Source: Acidobacteriota bacterium (GTDB taxonomy: Bacteria > Acidobacteriota > Blastocatellia > Pyrinomonadales > Pyrinomonadaceae). Taken from it: 15,097 bases of DNA. The stretch lies in NCBI GenBank assembly GCA_003222835.1, contig QHXE01000324.1, forward strand, positions 1-15,097, in the 5' to 3' direction. Shown one piece after another: positions 7,501 to 14,644 of this stretch (the stretch's first letter is position 1; every line of letters begins with the position of its first letter). The translations under genes were made by a program, and so were the position numbers. The notes beneath the pieces were generated by a model. It made no database searches. It was given only the letters and a program-made list of their open reading frames with translations, and had not been told where the DNA came from.

Positions 7501-8151
7501 GGTCGGCCCACGAATGTTGGTGTTGATGATTCCGTCAAAGAAATAGAGCTTCGAACGATTTTCCTGGCCATGGAAAGAAGGATCGACGAAGCCCGAACCA
7601 GGAATGCCGACGTTGCCTTCAACTCCGCCGATACTTTTGTTTTGTGAGGTCGATACCGGAGTTACGCCTGGCGTAAGCGTCAGCAGTTGAGTGAAGTTTC
7701 GGCCGTTCAAAGGCAAATCTTCGACTGTTCGCTCGTTGATCACACTACCGAGTTCGGAAGAGGACGACTGAACCAATTCGGAGCCAGCGGCAACTTCGAC
7801 TACTTCCGACATTTCGCCCACAGAAAGCGAGACGTTCTGGGTGACTGTCTCGCTAACGCCCAAAGCGAACGCATTGGTCAAGGATTTCTTGAAACCCTTT
7901 GTCTCAACCATGAGCGTGTACGAGGCGGGTTTAAGATTTACGAAAGTGAAGTAGCCACTTTGATTGGTTGTCGCCTCCGTTTCTCCTTTAGTCGCTTGAT
8001 TGATCAGTTTCACTGTCGCGCCGGGCACGGCGGCGCCGTTGGGATCCGTGACGGTTCCATTAACTTCTCCCGTGGCTGTTTGCGCTTGTAATGCAACTGC
8101 TGAGACCAAAGTAAGCAGCAGCGTAACGATCGCAATCTTTAGAGAGTTCAT
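4510..8151 (-). CDS. Oar-like TonB-dependent receptor with carboxypeptidase-regulatory-like domain (intact copy)
   Basis: This is a large outer-membrane transporter of 1213 residues. Residues 1-24 are a signal peptide ending LQAQ. A carboxypeptidase-regulatory-like/Ig-like domain (about 26-110) contains GTVTDPNGAAVPGATV. A plug domain follows from about 135 (RTVEDLPLNGRNFTQLL) to about 270, and the rest is the beta-barrel, ending in RQIQFGLRLVY with the C-terminal aromatic residue expected for barrel assembly. I place the start at 8151 because AAGGAGA lies about 8 nt upstream and the signal peptide begins there; an in-frame ATG at 8169 would add six residues before the signal. Such proteins take up oligosaccharides or other large ligands with TonB energy. 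Its position directly before the fucosidase suggests a fucosylated substrate. No SusD-like lipoprotein is present, as is usual for Acidobacteriota. Confidence 0.93.
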   Translation of the reverse strand: MNSLKIAIVTLLLTLVSAVALQAQTATGEVNGTVTDPNGAAVPGATVKLINQATKGETEATTNQSGYFTFVNLKPASYTLMVETKGFKKSLTNAFALGVSETVTQNVSLSVGEMSEVVEVAAGSELVQSSSSELGSVINERTVEDLPLNGRNFTQLLTLTPGVTPVSTSQNKSIGGVEGNVGIPGSGFVDPSFHGQENRSKLYFFDGIINTNIRGPTYIVIPNIDLVQEFKVVGQDAKAEFGGAMGGVMNMVSKSGGNSFHGSAFEYVRNDAFDARNSFDVCTTARCGTSTGVPKKPLPFRQNQFGAVVTGPIIKNHTFFSFGYDGWRYSQAALGLSYVPTLAEIAGDFTNTPFRRAIFNPYSTRQVGSNFVRDQFRCDAAGNPLPVNAAKQQDQTIGAVCFKIPQALIFGPMQKFFQTYSAVPNFSGDAQNNFAQSRPTINNANGYQFRIDHRFRDSDNIFFRFTQQTVTVFNPIGEAGSTSGSGKGRNYGGGWTHTFSPNLILDVRAGYAGRPGVDSSQQNQHEAGLDPLKQAGFADVDKYAGLLVALQNWAAGGSGNFGIRGAALRENPNWSITPNVTWLRGRHNFKMGAWYIEAKRIQLNTFQTYSFNDEQTRNPSAASGTTGLSLASALLGFPNSFSAQLPTLHGGPVQFKYASWAGYGQDEWKVNRNVVLTLGLRFDYLNQPKTLDGRLWNSFDLLNQRWIIGAKTMPPLCSVAKAAPCIPDAFLSDLHFNNVVLAGKDFFAPPPVKDNWGPRVGLAWSLNSKSVLRAGYGLYFDALPARSQYAQNDLEAAVWPDATAFANPATINASANFVSGTAFNIIQFQQQGFATPLPVNSPWGVGGFNDDPKYKDPYSHQWHVEYQRELTKSSMISIAYVGSVSRRLPYSGLANAANQAFPNGTAAATVDAARRVPWVGAGVNYTLAIGKANYKALETKFQRRFTNGWSTLVSYTWGRSRDTGSGYFNVENGPGGSSTIQNFWDQSTAWGVSGYDITHFLSWATLYELPFGKGKKWLKSGPASWILGNWQANFIAQARTGAPFNLIVTGDLANLRGSGSSAPNNYLRPNLLADPYVAGPVAANPDPNCQKTISQGGRAADQTRTIVSWFNPCAFGIPSGAFGNFGRNVLRGPAVYNADVSVFKSVPIGERFKVQLRVEAFNLFNIQNWSEPAPANLTINTNATTIAASVGKISGLAQGTNPRQIQFGLRLVY

Positions 8152-8195
8152 AATTCGTTCTCCTTCCAAGTCGGGTCTCTGTTCGCGAGGAACGT

Positions 8196-9485
8196 TTACG
8201 CGCCGAGCAGCTCTCTCTCCATTATTACCTCTGCTCTAGATCGAGGCCATAACGCCTCAGTAGCTGCTCCAAAGCTTGTCGACGAGCCAAAAGACGTATC
8301 TTCAGTCTGCCTTATGACAGCACCGATGCTGCCGTCGGCGTTCGTCACCGTGCGCAGACCGAACTTCAAACTTCCGTCGATGTCCCTGAAATTCGCGTGG
8401 TTGAATATATTGTATATTTCCCAACGCAGTTGGACCTCGCGCCTCTCACCCAGGCGAATGTTTTTGAAGAACGCCAGATCGTTGTTAAAGATCGACGGTA
8501 TCCGAACAGCGTTTCTCCCCATGTTGCCGATGTCTCCCAGTCTCGTTGGGTTGGTGAAACAGCCGACATTAATCACGTAGGGCATTCCAGAAGAATCTGT
8601 GCCCGTAATTCCCTTCATCGGATCGCAGGTTATCTTGGGAGTTGCATTGATTGAACCACCGGTAAAGTCGGTGATCATCGTACACAGTGTCGAAGAGGTT
8701 TGAATCGAGCCCGGCGGACAGGTTTGTCCGGCAGTGATCGTGGCCGTGCCGCTCGTAAAGCTCACGGTAAGATCCTTCGGCTTGCCGCTGGCATACGAGG
8801 TCGTCCCGGAAATCTGATAATTGTCCAACAGCAGCCTTACCCAGCGATTGTTCCAGTGCCGGCTCACCTTGGGTACGTCGTAGATATAGTTGACGGTGAG
8901 AATGTGGGTTTGGTCGAAGTTTGCCGGAGCGTAGTTAAACGCCTTGTAGGGACGCCCATTATTCACATCATTCGTGTCGTCGTTAGCGTAATCGAATGTC
9001 TTCGAATACGTGTAAGCAACACCGTACTGGAAGCCACGCGTGTAGCGGCGATTAACCTGGACTTGGAGTGCGTTGTAGTTCGAGGTACCGGACCAGGTGT
9101 TCCGGTTGATGCTGGCATAGCCGCGATAAGGTCGCAGGAAGTCACTGTTCTTCGCACTGCTTGCGCTAAAGGGGTCCCTATTTTCAGGGTGACACGTAAC
9201 ACCGAACAGGGCGGCAACGGTACAATCTACGAACTTCGCAGTATCAGGAAACTGATTTATGTCGCGTTGCTCACCCAAGTGCCTGGCGAGCGATCCAACG
9301 TAACTGATCTCCATTACCGTCTTGAAACCTATATCCTGCTGAACGCCGATCTGGAAGTTATAAATCGTTGGTGTTTTGGAATGGACTTCGAGTGCTCTCA
9401 GCGTTTGAGGAAAGTTCACCGCTGCTCCGAGAGCTACGAGGTTCGCAATGTTCTCGATGTTGCCATTGTTGATGGTGAAGGTTTT
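8196..9485 (-). pseudogene. 3' part of a frameshifted Oar-like TonB-dependent receptor
   Basis: This frame carries the C-terminal barrel region that belongs to the gene starting at 12081. It is open from just after the frameshift site; the first possible start is a GTG at 9419 with no ribosome-binding site or signal peptide, so it cannot be an independent exported protein. Its content (IYNFQIGVQQDIG, VMEISYVGSLARHLG, LQVQVNRRYTRGFQYGVAYTYSKTF, cut here into short motifs) is typical of the last third of these barrels. Unlike the neighbouring receptor it does not end in an aromatic residue: the last residues are WPRSRAEVIMERELLGA. It ends 44 nt before the start of the next receptor. If the frameshift is a sequencing error, it is simply the C-terminus of a protein of about 1294 residues. 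Confidence 0.8.
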
Positions 9486-12081
9486 CTGGATTAGCGCCTA
9501 AGCTACTCGCGCCGGCGCCGCCCGTGCCGCCGCCAATGCGCTGATTGTGGTAAACGCCTCCCATCAACCGAAGGACAGTCTTGCCCTTGCCAAAAATGTC
9601 CCACGCCAGGCCCACTCTTGGTTCCCAATCCACCGGCTTCGTATGTCTGAAGCCCTTAAACGCCGCCGGGTCGGTCGGGACTACAATGCCATTGAGCGGA
9701 TCGCCGGTTCCCTCAATGACCGTTCGAACCAGAAAGCGGCTTTTCAGTTGGCTCGCGGTGGGGACTGCTCCATTGGCAATAACCCGCGGGTCAACGGCAG
9801 CCTGGTTCGCTGTCGAACAGGAGGTGCCGAAGGCTGGAATTCCATTCGGTTGACCTTTGCAATAAGCCACATAAAGCAGCGGAGCTTTGGCCGGATCGAA
9901 GCGAGCAGGATCGAAGATCGAACCCTGTCCATCACGCTGGAAAAACGGAGTGTGAGCGCTCCAGCGCATGCCATAGTTAAGCGTCAGCTTTCGATTAATC
10001 TTCCACTCATCCTGCGCATACCATTGAAAGAGGTCCAGTTCGCTATTAGTGAAATTTCGGGCTTTAGACTCGGTATAACTAGCGAAATTACCGAGCAGCG
10101 CGTTTGCATAGGCGAAGCTCGTGTTCCCAGTGCCCAGAGCCGTCGGTGTCGAAATAGTGAAGCCGTTGTTGACGGTGGTACTGCTATTGCCGAAGTCCAA
10201 TCCGCCTGACCATTTTCCACCGCCGGGCGCTTCACTGTTCTGCAACCGTTCAAAATATGCGCCGAACTTAAGGCTGTGGTTACCATGAGTAACCGACACA
10301 TTATCGGCGAAAGAAGGTTTGACGTAGTCGTTGCCAGTTTCCCCCCATCGATCGAGCCAGTTAATGTTTGCGGGGTTGCTGGTCGCGCTGCTCCAACCAG
10401 TAACGGTCGGAACCAGATTGAGTTTGTTGTTTTCCGGAAAGAGCTGAGGTGCGGTGAATTTCAAGGCGCTCCGAGTCAGGCCCTCAGCGACGCCCGTTGA
10501 GGGTACGAATCCTTCCGAGTCGTGGCGCATGCCAAAATTGAATTCATTAACGACTCTCGAGCTGATGATGCGGACCCAGTTGGCCGACCAGCCATTGTCT
10601 TTGTAAAGATAATGAGAACTGATTCCCCACCTGTCCACACCTCCGCTTCCGTTGGGCCATCCAGAGGTGCCGAGGCCTTGGTTATCCGAAGTCCACCATT
10701 GAGCTTTCCAATAGATGCTGTCTTTATTTGTGGGTTTGAGATCAATGCGAATCACCGGGCTGCGTTTAGGAACGTCCACGCTCTGCTGGTTAATATAGCG
10801 TCCGGGAATGGCGGCAGTGGATGAATTGGGCAGCGGGAAGTAGTTGAGCAAATTTTGCATGCTTGGGTTAATGCAACTTCGGGTCACGCCGCAACCGGGA
10901 CTGCCGGCCGCTGGAATAATATTGCCGGGAAACTGCAGGCCCGTGAGCGGATCAATAACGCTCGGCGTGGCGCCGCTCGAATTCTTCGACAGAGAGAAAT
11001 TACCCTGTCGTTCAAGAGCAGTCGGCACGGTCACAGTCACCGGATCGGTCGGTGTGATCGTGTGCGGCTTTTCAAAGGAGAAGAAGAAGAATGCTCTATT
11101 CCTCATTAGGCTCGGTCCCCCTTCGCCAAAGCGCGGCAGCGGCAACGGCCCTCCGATATTGAAGCCGGGAATCTTATGGCGGTAGAGTGGCCTAACCAAA
11201 CCCGCCTTGTTGTTGAAGAAGTTGTTGGCGTTGAGCGACTCATTACGAACGAAATAATAGACGCTGCCACGATAATCCTTGCCGCCACCCCTCGAGACTA
11301 TATTGATTATGGCGCCGCCATTATTGCCGTACTCGGCCGCGTAGTTGTTGCGCAGAACCTTCACCTCAGCGACCGCGTCCTGGTTAATTGTCATGCTGAC
11401 CTTGTTCGACCCGCTGGGCTCGCCCGCAAACAAACCGTCAATCGTGGCAACTGCCGAACGGCCACGCTGGCCTGAAAAGTTAGGCAAGTCGGTGCCGAAC
11501 CCCTCTCCTACTGCTTCAATGTCATCGTTGTTTGACGTTCCGGGTATGAGCCGCAGCAGGGAGGTGATGTCACGCCCCTTCGTCGAGATTAGACTAATCT
11601 GATCGGAAGTCAGCCGCGCAGTCAGGTCGCTACTTTCTTTTTCAACGATCTGCCCCTCGCTCTGCACCGTGACCGTCTCACTTACCTGGCCGGTCTTCAA
11701 GGCCAGTTCGCCAAGCGCCAGGCCTTCATTCGCGCTCAAGACGATCTTGGTTCGCAGCAGAGTTTCAAAGCCCGCATGCCCAATCCTCAGTGTATAAACA
11801 CCGGGCTGGACCGAAGCGAAGTTGAACCGGCCGGAGTCATTAGTCACTTGATCGCGCTTGTCTTTTGTCTGGTCGTGAACCAGCGTGACGCTGGCACCCG
11901 CCACCACCGCACCGTTCGGATCGGTTACCGATCCGGAGATGTTGCCGGTCACTGATTGTGCAAAGGCAGGGGAACTTATGATTATCACCGCCCAGAGTCC
12001 GAGCACTAGACTCGTCAAACGGCAATTAATACTGAGCACGGAACGGGGACGAAACGAGGCTCTATAGTTCAAGCTAAACAT
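9358..12081 (-). pseudogene. 5' part of a frameshifted Oar-like TonB-dependent receptor
   Basis: This is the first gene after the promoter at 12321-12349. From the ATG at 12081 it has a signal peptide ending SSPAFAQ (residue 42), a carboxypeptidase-regulatory-like domain (about 43-125, with GSVTDPNGAVVAGASV), a plug domain (about 150-285, with SLISTKGRDITSLLRLIPG and AEYGNNGGAIINIVSRGGG), then barrel sequence. AAGGAG lies about 7 nt before this ATG, which is better than the in-frame start at 12114. After about residue 865 the sequence turns from receptor-like to a charged, His/Ser-rich tail and stops, while the receptor sequence continues in another frame. Repairing one base gives about 1294 residues, close to the 1213-residue sibling. 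It was presumably an outer-membrane importer for the same glycan; whether it is dead or a victim of a sequencing error cannot be told here. Confidence 0.85.
9482..9489 (-). other. Frameshift site in the upstream receptor
   Basis: The coding strand reads GCT AAT CCA GAA AAC CTT here. Removing one A from the AAAA run (T at 9482-9485) gives NPETFTINNGNIENIANL, which runs smoothly into the downstream receptor frame. Removing one C of CC (9488-9489) also restores the frame. The change is one extra base, or two missing. I see no classical slippery site or stimulatory structure for programmed frameshifting. Confidence 0.75.
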
Positions 12082-12158
12082 GGTGGTCTCCTTTTTTGGC
12101 TGGCGGCGAAACACGGCGCGGACTGCGCTGGGCGAAACGTCAACTCGACTTCCCGATT

Positions 12159-12181
12159 AGCGCATTGAAATCAATTGCGCT
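12159..12181. repeat. Inverted repeat in the leader
   Basis: AGCGCATTGA (12159-12168) pairs with TCAATTGCGCT (12171-12181) with one extra T bulged. On the transcript it could form a tight hairpin about 80 nt before the start codon. It could instead be a protein-binding palindrome. No T-run follows, so it is not an obvious attenuator. Confidence 0.45.
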
Positions 12182-12306
12182 ATTTAGCTCTTTGATTGAA
12201 GCGAAGGTCCGCAACCAGATACTAGATAAAGCCGAATTTGCCTAGGAAATCTCTGAATTTCCGGTGCTCTGAACATCGCTAATACGAACGCGCCAACAAC
12301 TGGTAT

Positions 12307-12318
12307 GTTACCGGTAAC
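12307..12318. promoter_or_regulatory. LacI/GntR-type operator O1
   Basis: GTTACCGGTAAC is a perfect 12-bp palindrome. In context ATGTTACCGGTAACGG closely matches the operator of E. coli GntR, a LacI-family gluconate repressor (ATGTTACC(C/G)GTAACAT as I recall it). It lies just downstream of the predicted -10 box and covers the expected transcription start, the position of a repressor site. No regulator gene is in the window. Confidence 0.65.
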
Positions 12319-12320
12319 GG

Positions 12321-12349
12321 ATATTATTCCGTTACCGCTAACGTGTCAA
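12321..12349 (-). promoter_or_regulatory. Sigma70-type promoter of the receptor-fucosidase operon
   Basis: On the minus strand TTGACA (12349-12344) is followed after exactly 17 bases by TAATAT (12326-12321). The -35 box is a perfect consensus match and the -10 box is close. The expected start of transcription is near 12314. The -35 box begins only about 20 bases after the galT stop codon, so this promoter lets the fucose genes be controlled separately from galK-galT. Confidence 0.7.
12330..12343. promoter_or_regulatory. LacI/GntR-type operator O2
   Basis: CGTTACCGCTAACG is a 14-bp palindrome with only the central pair mismatched. It fills most of the 17-bp spacer between the -35 and -10 boxes. 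It has the same half-site (GTTA) as O1, with centres 24 bp apart. The facing halves of O1 and O2 also form a third dyad, CGGTAACGGA (12312-12321) with TCCGTTACCG (12328-12337). Binding here would block RNA polymerase directly. Confidence 0.6.
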
Positions 12350-12369
12350 GTATTTTTTAGGATATTCGT

Positions 12370-13401
12370 CTAAAAAAGATGTTTTTCTGGGAGGGCCCGC
12401 AATCTGCCGGCGGATTCCTCGGCGGTCAGATCTCGCTGTGGGCTGGCAAGAAGTTCGTAGCCCACCATAAATTTTCGCACCGTCGCCGAACGCAAGAGTG
12501 GAGGATAGAAATGAATGTGGAAATGCCACTCAGGATGAAGAGATCCATCAGTGGGGCGCTGATGAAAGCCCATCGTGTAAGGGAAAGCCGCCTGAAAAAG
12601 ATTATCGTAGCGCGTCGTAACTTGCTTGAGAATATCTGCGAGCTGGTCCCGCCCTTCATCGTTCAACTGATCTAGACCGGTCACGTGTCGCCTACTGACG
12701 ATCATTGTTTCGAATGGCCAGATTGCCCAAAAGGGAACAACGGCCTGAAAGGATTCATTCGCGCAAACCAAACGGTCGGCTAGTTTCAATTCCAGCTCCA
12801 AGTAACTACAAAGCAAGCATCGCTGATGCTCCGCAAAATAGTCAGCCTGGGCGGCGCTCTCCTTGCGTGGTTCGTTAGGGAGAGTGAGATTCGCCCAAAC
12901 CTGACCGTGCGGATGCGGATTGCTGGCGCCCATCATCGCTCCCTGGTTCTCAAAAATCTGCACCCAGTTAATAAACGAGAGCGCGCCTAACTCCTGAAAC
13001 TGTTCCACCCAAGCGTCTATCACACCGCGAATTTCAGCGGGGCTCATGCGCGAGATTGTCAGATCGTGTCGGGGTGAAAAGCAGATCACGCGACAGATGC
13101 CGGGCTCTCCCTGGGCCGTTATAAGATCGCTTGCATTGCTCTGGGCTGCGAGGGTGTCCGGCAGCAGCGCCGCAAAGTCGTTGTCAAAAATGAACGTGCC
13201 TTCATACAGCGGATTGCGCGCACCGCCTGCTCGTTGGTTCCCCGGACACAGATAACAGCTCGGATCATAGGACGGTTGAACCTTGGTTCCGATTTCTTCA
13301 TGTTGTCCTTGCCAGGGACGCGCAGTCCTTTGCGGGGACACCAGGATCCATTCGCCTGTGAGCGGGTTGTATCTTCGATGTGGGCGAGTGAAATCCAACA
13401 C
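12370..13401 (-). CDS. galT: Galactose-1-phosphate uridylyltransferase
   Basis: The enzyme swaps UMP between UDP-glucose and galactose-1-phosphate in the Leloir pathway. At 343 residues it is the length of the E. coli-type enzyme and resembles it from end to end: PHRRYNPLTGEWILVSP near the N-terminus, zinc ligands Cys49 and Cys52 (CYLC) and His112, the histidine triad NPHPHGQVW with nucleophile His165, the EWHFHIHFYPP metal motif, and LLRSATVRKFMVGYE near the end. The start is uncertain: the reading frame has no ATG, the GTG at 13401 gives an N-terminus like the E. coli protein but lacks a clear ribosome-binding site, and an ATT further upstream (near 13428) follows GGAAAAAG. It lies 45 nt after galK and is almost surely co-transcribed with it. 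Confidence 0.96.
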   Translation of the reverse strand: MLDFTRPHRRYNPLTGEWILVSPQRTARPWQGQHEEIGTKVQPSYDPSCYLCPGNQRAGGARNPLYEGTFIFDNDFAALLPDTLAAQSNASDLITAQGEPGICRVICFSPRHDLTISRMSPAEIRGVIDAWVEQFQELGALSFINWVQIFENQGAMMGASNPHPHGQVWANLTLPNEPRKESAAQADYFAEHQRCLLCSYLELELKLADRLVCANESFQAVVPFWAIWPFETMIVSRRHVTGLDQLNDEGRDQLADILKQVTTRYDNLFQAAFPYTMGFHQRPTDGSLHPEWHFHIHFYPPLLRSATVRKFMVGYELLASPQRDLTAEESAGRLRALPEKHLF

Positions 13402-13446
13402 GTGGATCGCGTCGATGTCGTGTGCAATCTTTTTCCGACGCGCCTA

Positions 13447-14616
13447 CTAACTGAGCGAACCAGCGACGACTTCGCTGACGCCCGCCGCGGTCCGACTGAC
13501 ATAAATCTCTGGCGAGACGCCGGTTGACTTCTTGTATTCGCGCGCCACTGAATCGGTGAAATCTGCGCACGACTCAGCCTTCACCAAATTAATCGTGCAG
13601 CCGCCGAATCCGCCGCCCGTCATCCTCGCTCCATAAACACCGTGCGCCTCGCGAGCAAACTCAACCATTAGATCCAACTCTTCACAACTGACTTCGTAAT
13701 CGTCACGCAGGCTACAATGCGATTCATTCATTAGTTCGCCAAAGTGTGACAAGTCCTCATTTTCAAGAGCCGTCTTTGCTTGCAGCACACGCGCATTCTC
13801 ACCGATCACGTGACGACAGCGGCGGTACACTACTTCGGGCAGGTCGCGTCCGTCAGATTCGAGATCCGCCATGCTCAAATCGCGCAAGGCATGAACATTG
13901 GGAAGTCTTTGAGCCAAGAGATGTACGCCTTCCTCACATTCGGATCGGCGCTTGTTGTATTCACTGCCCGCCAATCGGTGTTTGACCATTGTATTGCAGA
14001 TTACCAACCGAACGTCTTCGGGAAGAGGCAGAAGTTCATACTCGAGCGATCGACAATCAAGCAGCAATGCCCTTCCGTCCTGACCATGGCAAGCAACGAA
14101 TTGGTCCATGATACCGCAACGCATGCCGACAAAATTCTGCTCTGCGCGTTGACAGAGCCTTGCCAGCTCGATTCGCTCAATGGCAAATCCTGAATGCTGC
14201 AACATAGCATAACCAGTTGCTACTTCTATCGACGCGGACGAGCTCAGCCCCGCGCCTATAGGCACCTCGCCGCGTATCTGAATTTGGGCGCCCTTCAGTC
14301 GATAGCCTGCCTGCTCCAGCGTCAGCGCAACTCCGCGAACATAATCGCTCCAATGTCCTTTCGCGCGTGCCGTTATGTCATCCAAGTCAAAGTTGATTGT
14401 CTCTTGGAAATTCTCCGAAGAAACGGCGATCACACGGTCATCTCGCGGAGTAACACTGACCCAGGTTGAGAAGTTGATGGCGGCGGGCATCACAAAGCCT
14501 TCGTTATAATCTGTGTGCTCGCCAATCAAGTTGACCCGTCCCGGCGCGCGATAAATCCGCGGCTCGCTTCCACACGAACTCTGAAAGGTCGTGCTCAATT
14601 CTTTCGCTTCGATCAC
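13447..14616 (-). CDS. galK: Galactokinase
   Basis: This 389-residue GHMP-family kinase phosphorylates alpha-D-galactose at C1 with ATP, the first committed step of the Leloir pathway in the cytoplasm. The galactokinase signature GRVNLIGEHTDYNEGF is at residues 26-41, with catalytic Arg27. The phosphate-binding motif PIGAGLSSSAS is at 119-129, catalytic Asp171 is in CGIMDQF, and the C-terminal GHMP motif reads RMTGGGFGGC. The start is a GTG at 14616, preceded by AGGGG at about 8 nt. The length is normal and no key residue is missing. It lies 28 nt after the metallo-beta-lactamase-fold gene and 45 nt before galT, so the three may share a transcript whose promoter is right of the window. Confidence 0.97.
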   Translation of the reverse strand: MIEAKELSTTFQSSCGSEPRIYRAPGRVNLIGEHTDYNEGFVMPAAINFSTWVSVTPRDDRVIAVSSENFQETINFDLDDITARAKGHWSDYVRGVALTLEQAGYRLKGAQIQIRGEVPIGAGLSSSASIEVATGYAMLQHSGFAIERIELARLCQRAEQNFVGMRCGIMDQFVACHGQDGRALLLDCRSLEYELLPLPEDVRLVICNTMVKHRLAGSEYNKRRSECEEGVHLLAQRLPNVHALRDLSMADLESDGRDLPEVVYRRCRHVIGENARVLQAKTALENEDLSHFGELMNESHCSLRDDYEVSCEELDLMVEFAREAHGVYGARMTGGGFGGCTINLVKAESCADFTDSVAREYKKSTGVSPEIYVSRTAAGVSEVVAGSLS

Positions 14617-14644
14617 TTTTCGAACCCCTGCGATACTGCTCGGA

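Larger units (their letters stand above)
12082..12369 (-). promoter_or_regulatory. Regulatory leader region upstream of the receptor-fucosidase operon
   Basis: This 288-base gap separates galT from the first receptor. It contains the promoter and operators described separately (12307-12349), a leader of roughly 230 nt, an inverted repeat at 12159-12181, and the ribosome-binding site AAAAAAGGAGACCACC just before the ATG at 12081. I see no open reading frame or RNA gene in it and no clear intrinsic terminator for galT. Confidence 0.7.

Noticed and set aside
8152..8169. Upstream ATG at 8169 as the start of the intact receptor
   Set aside because: It would place six extra residues before the signal peptide, and the strong AAGGAGA site is positioned for the ATG at 8151.
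9482..9489. Programmed ribosomal frameshift
   Set aside because: The required shift is +1 at AAT CCA GAA AAC, with no known slippery heptamer, rare stop context or nearby stable structure; mutation or sequencing error is simpler.
8700..9494. Plus-strand open frame of 264 codons within the first receptor
   Set aside because: It is antisense to clear receptor sequence, has no recognisable domain and no ribosome-binding site; other long plus-strand frames (for example 9547-10209) are shadows for the same reason.
12312..12337. Inverted repeat CGGTAACGGA/TCCGTTACCG as a galT terminator
   Set aside because: No T-run follows it on the minus strand, and it coincides with the promoter spacer and -10 box, so an operator is the better explanation.
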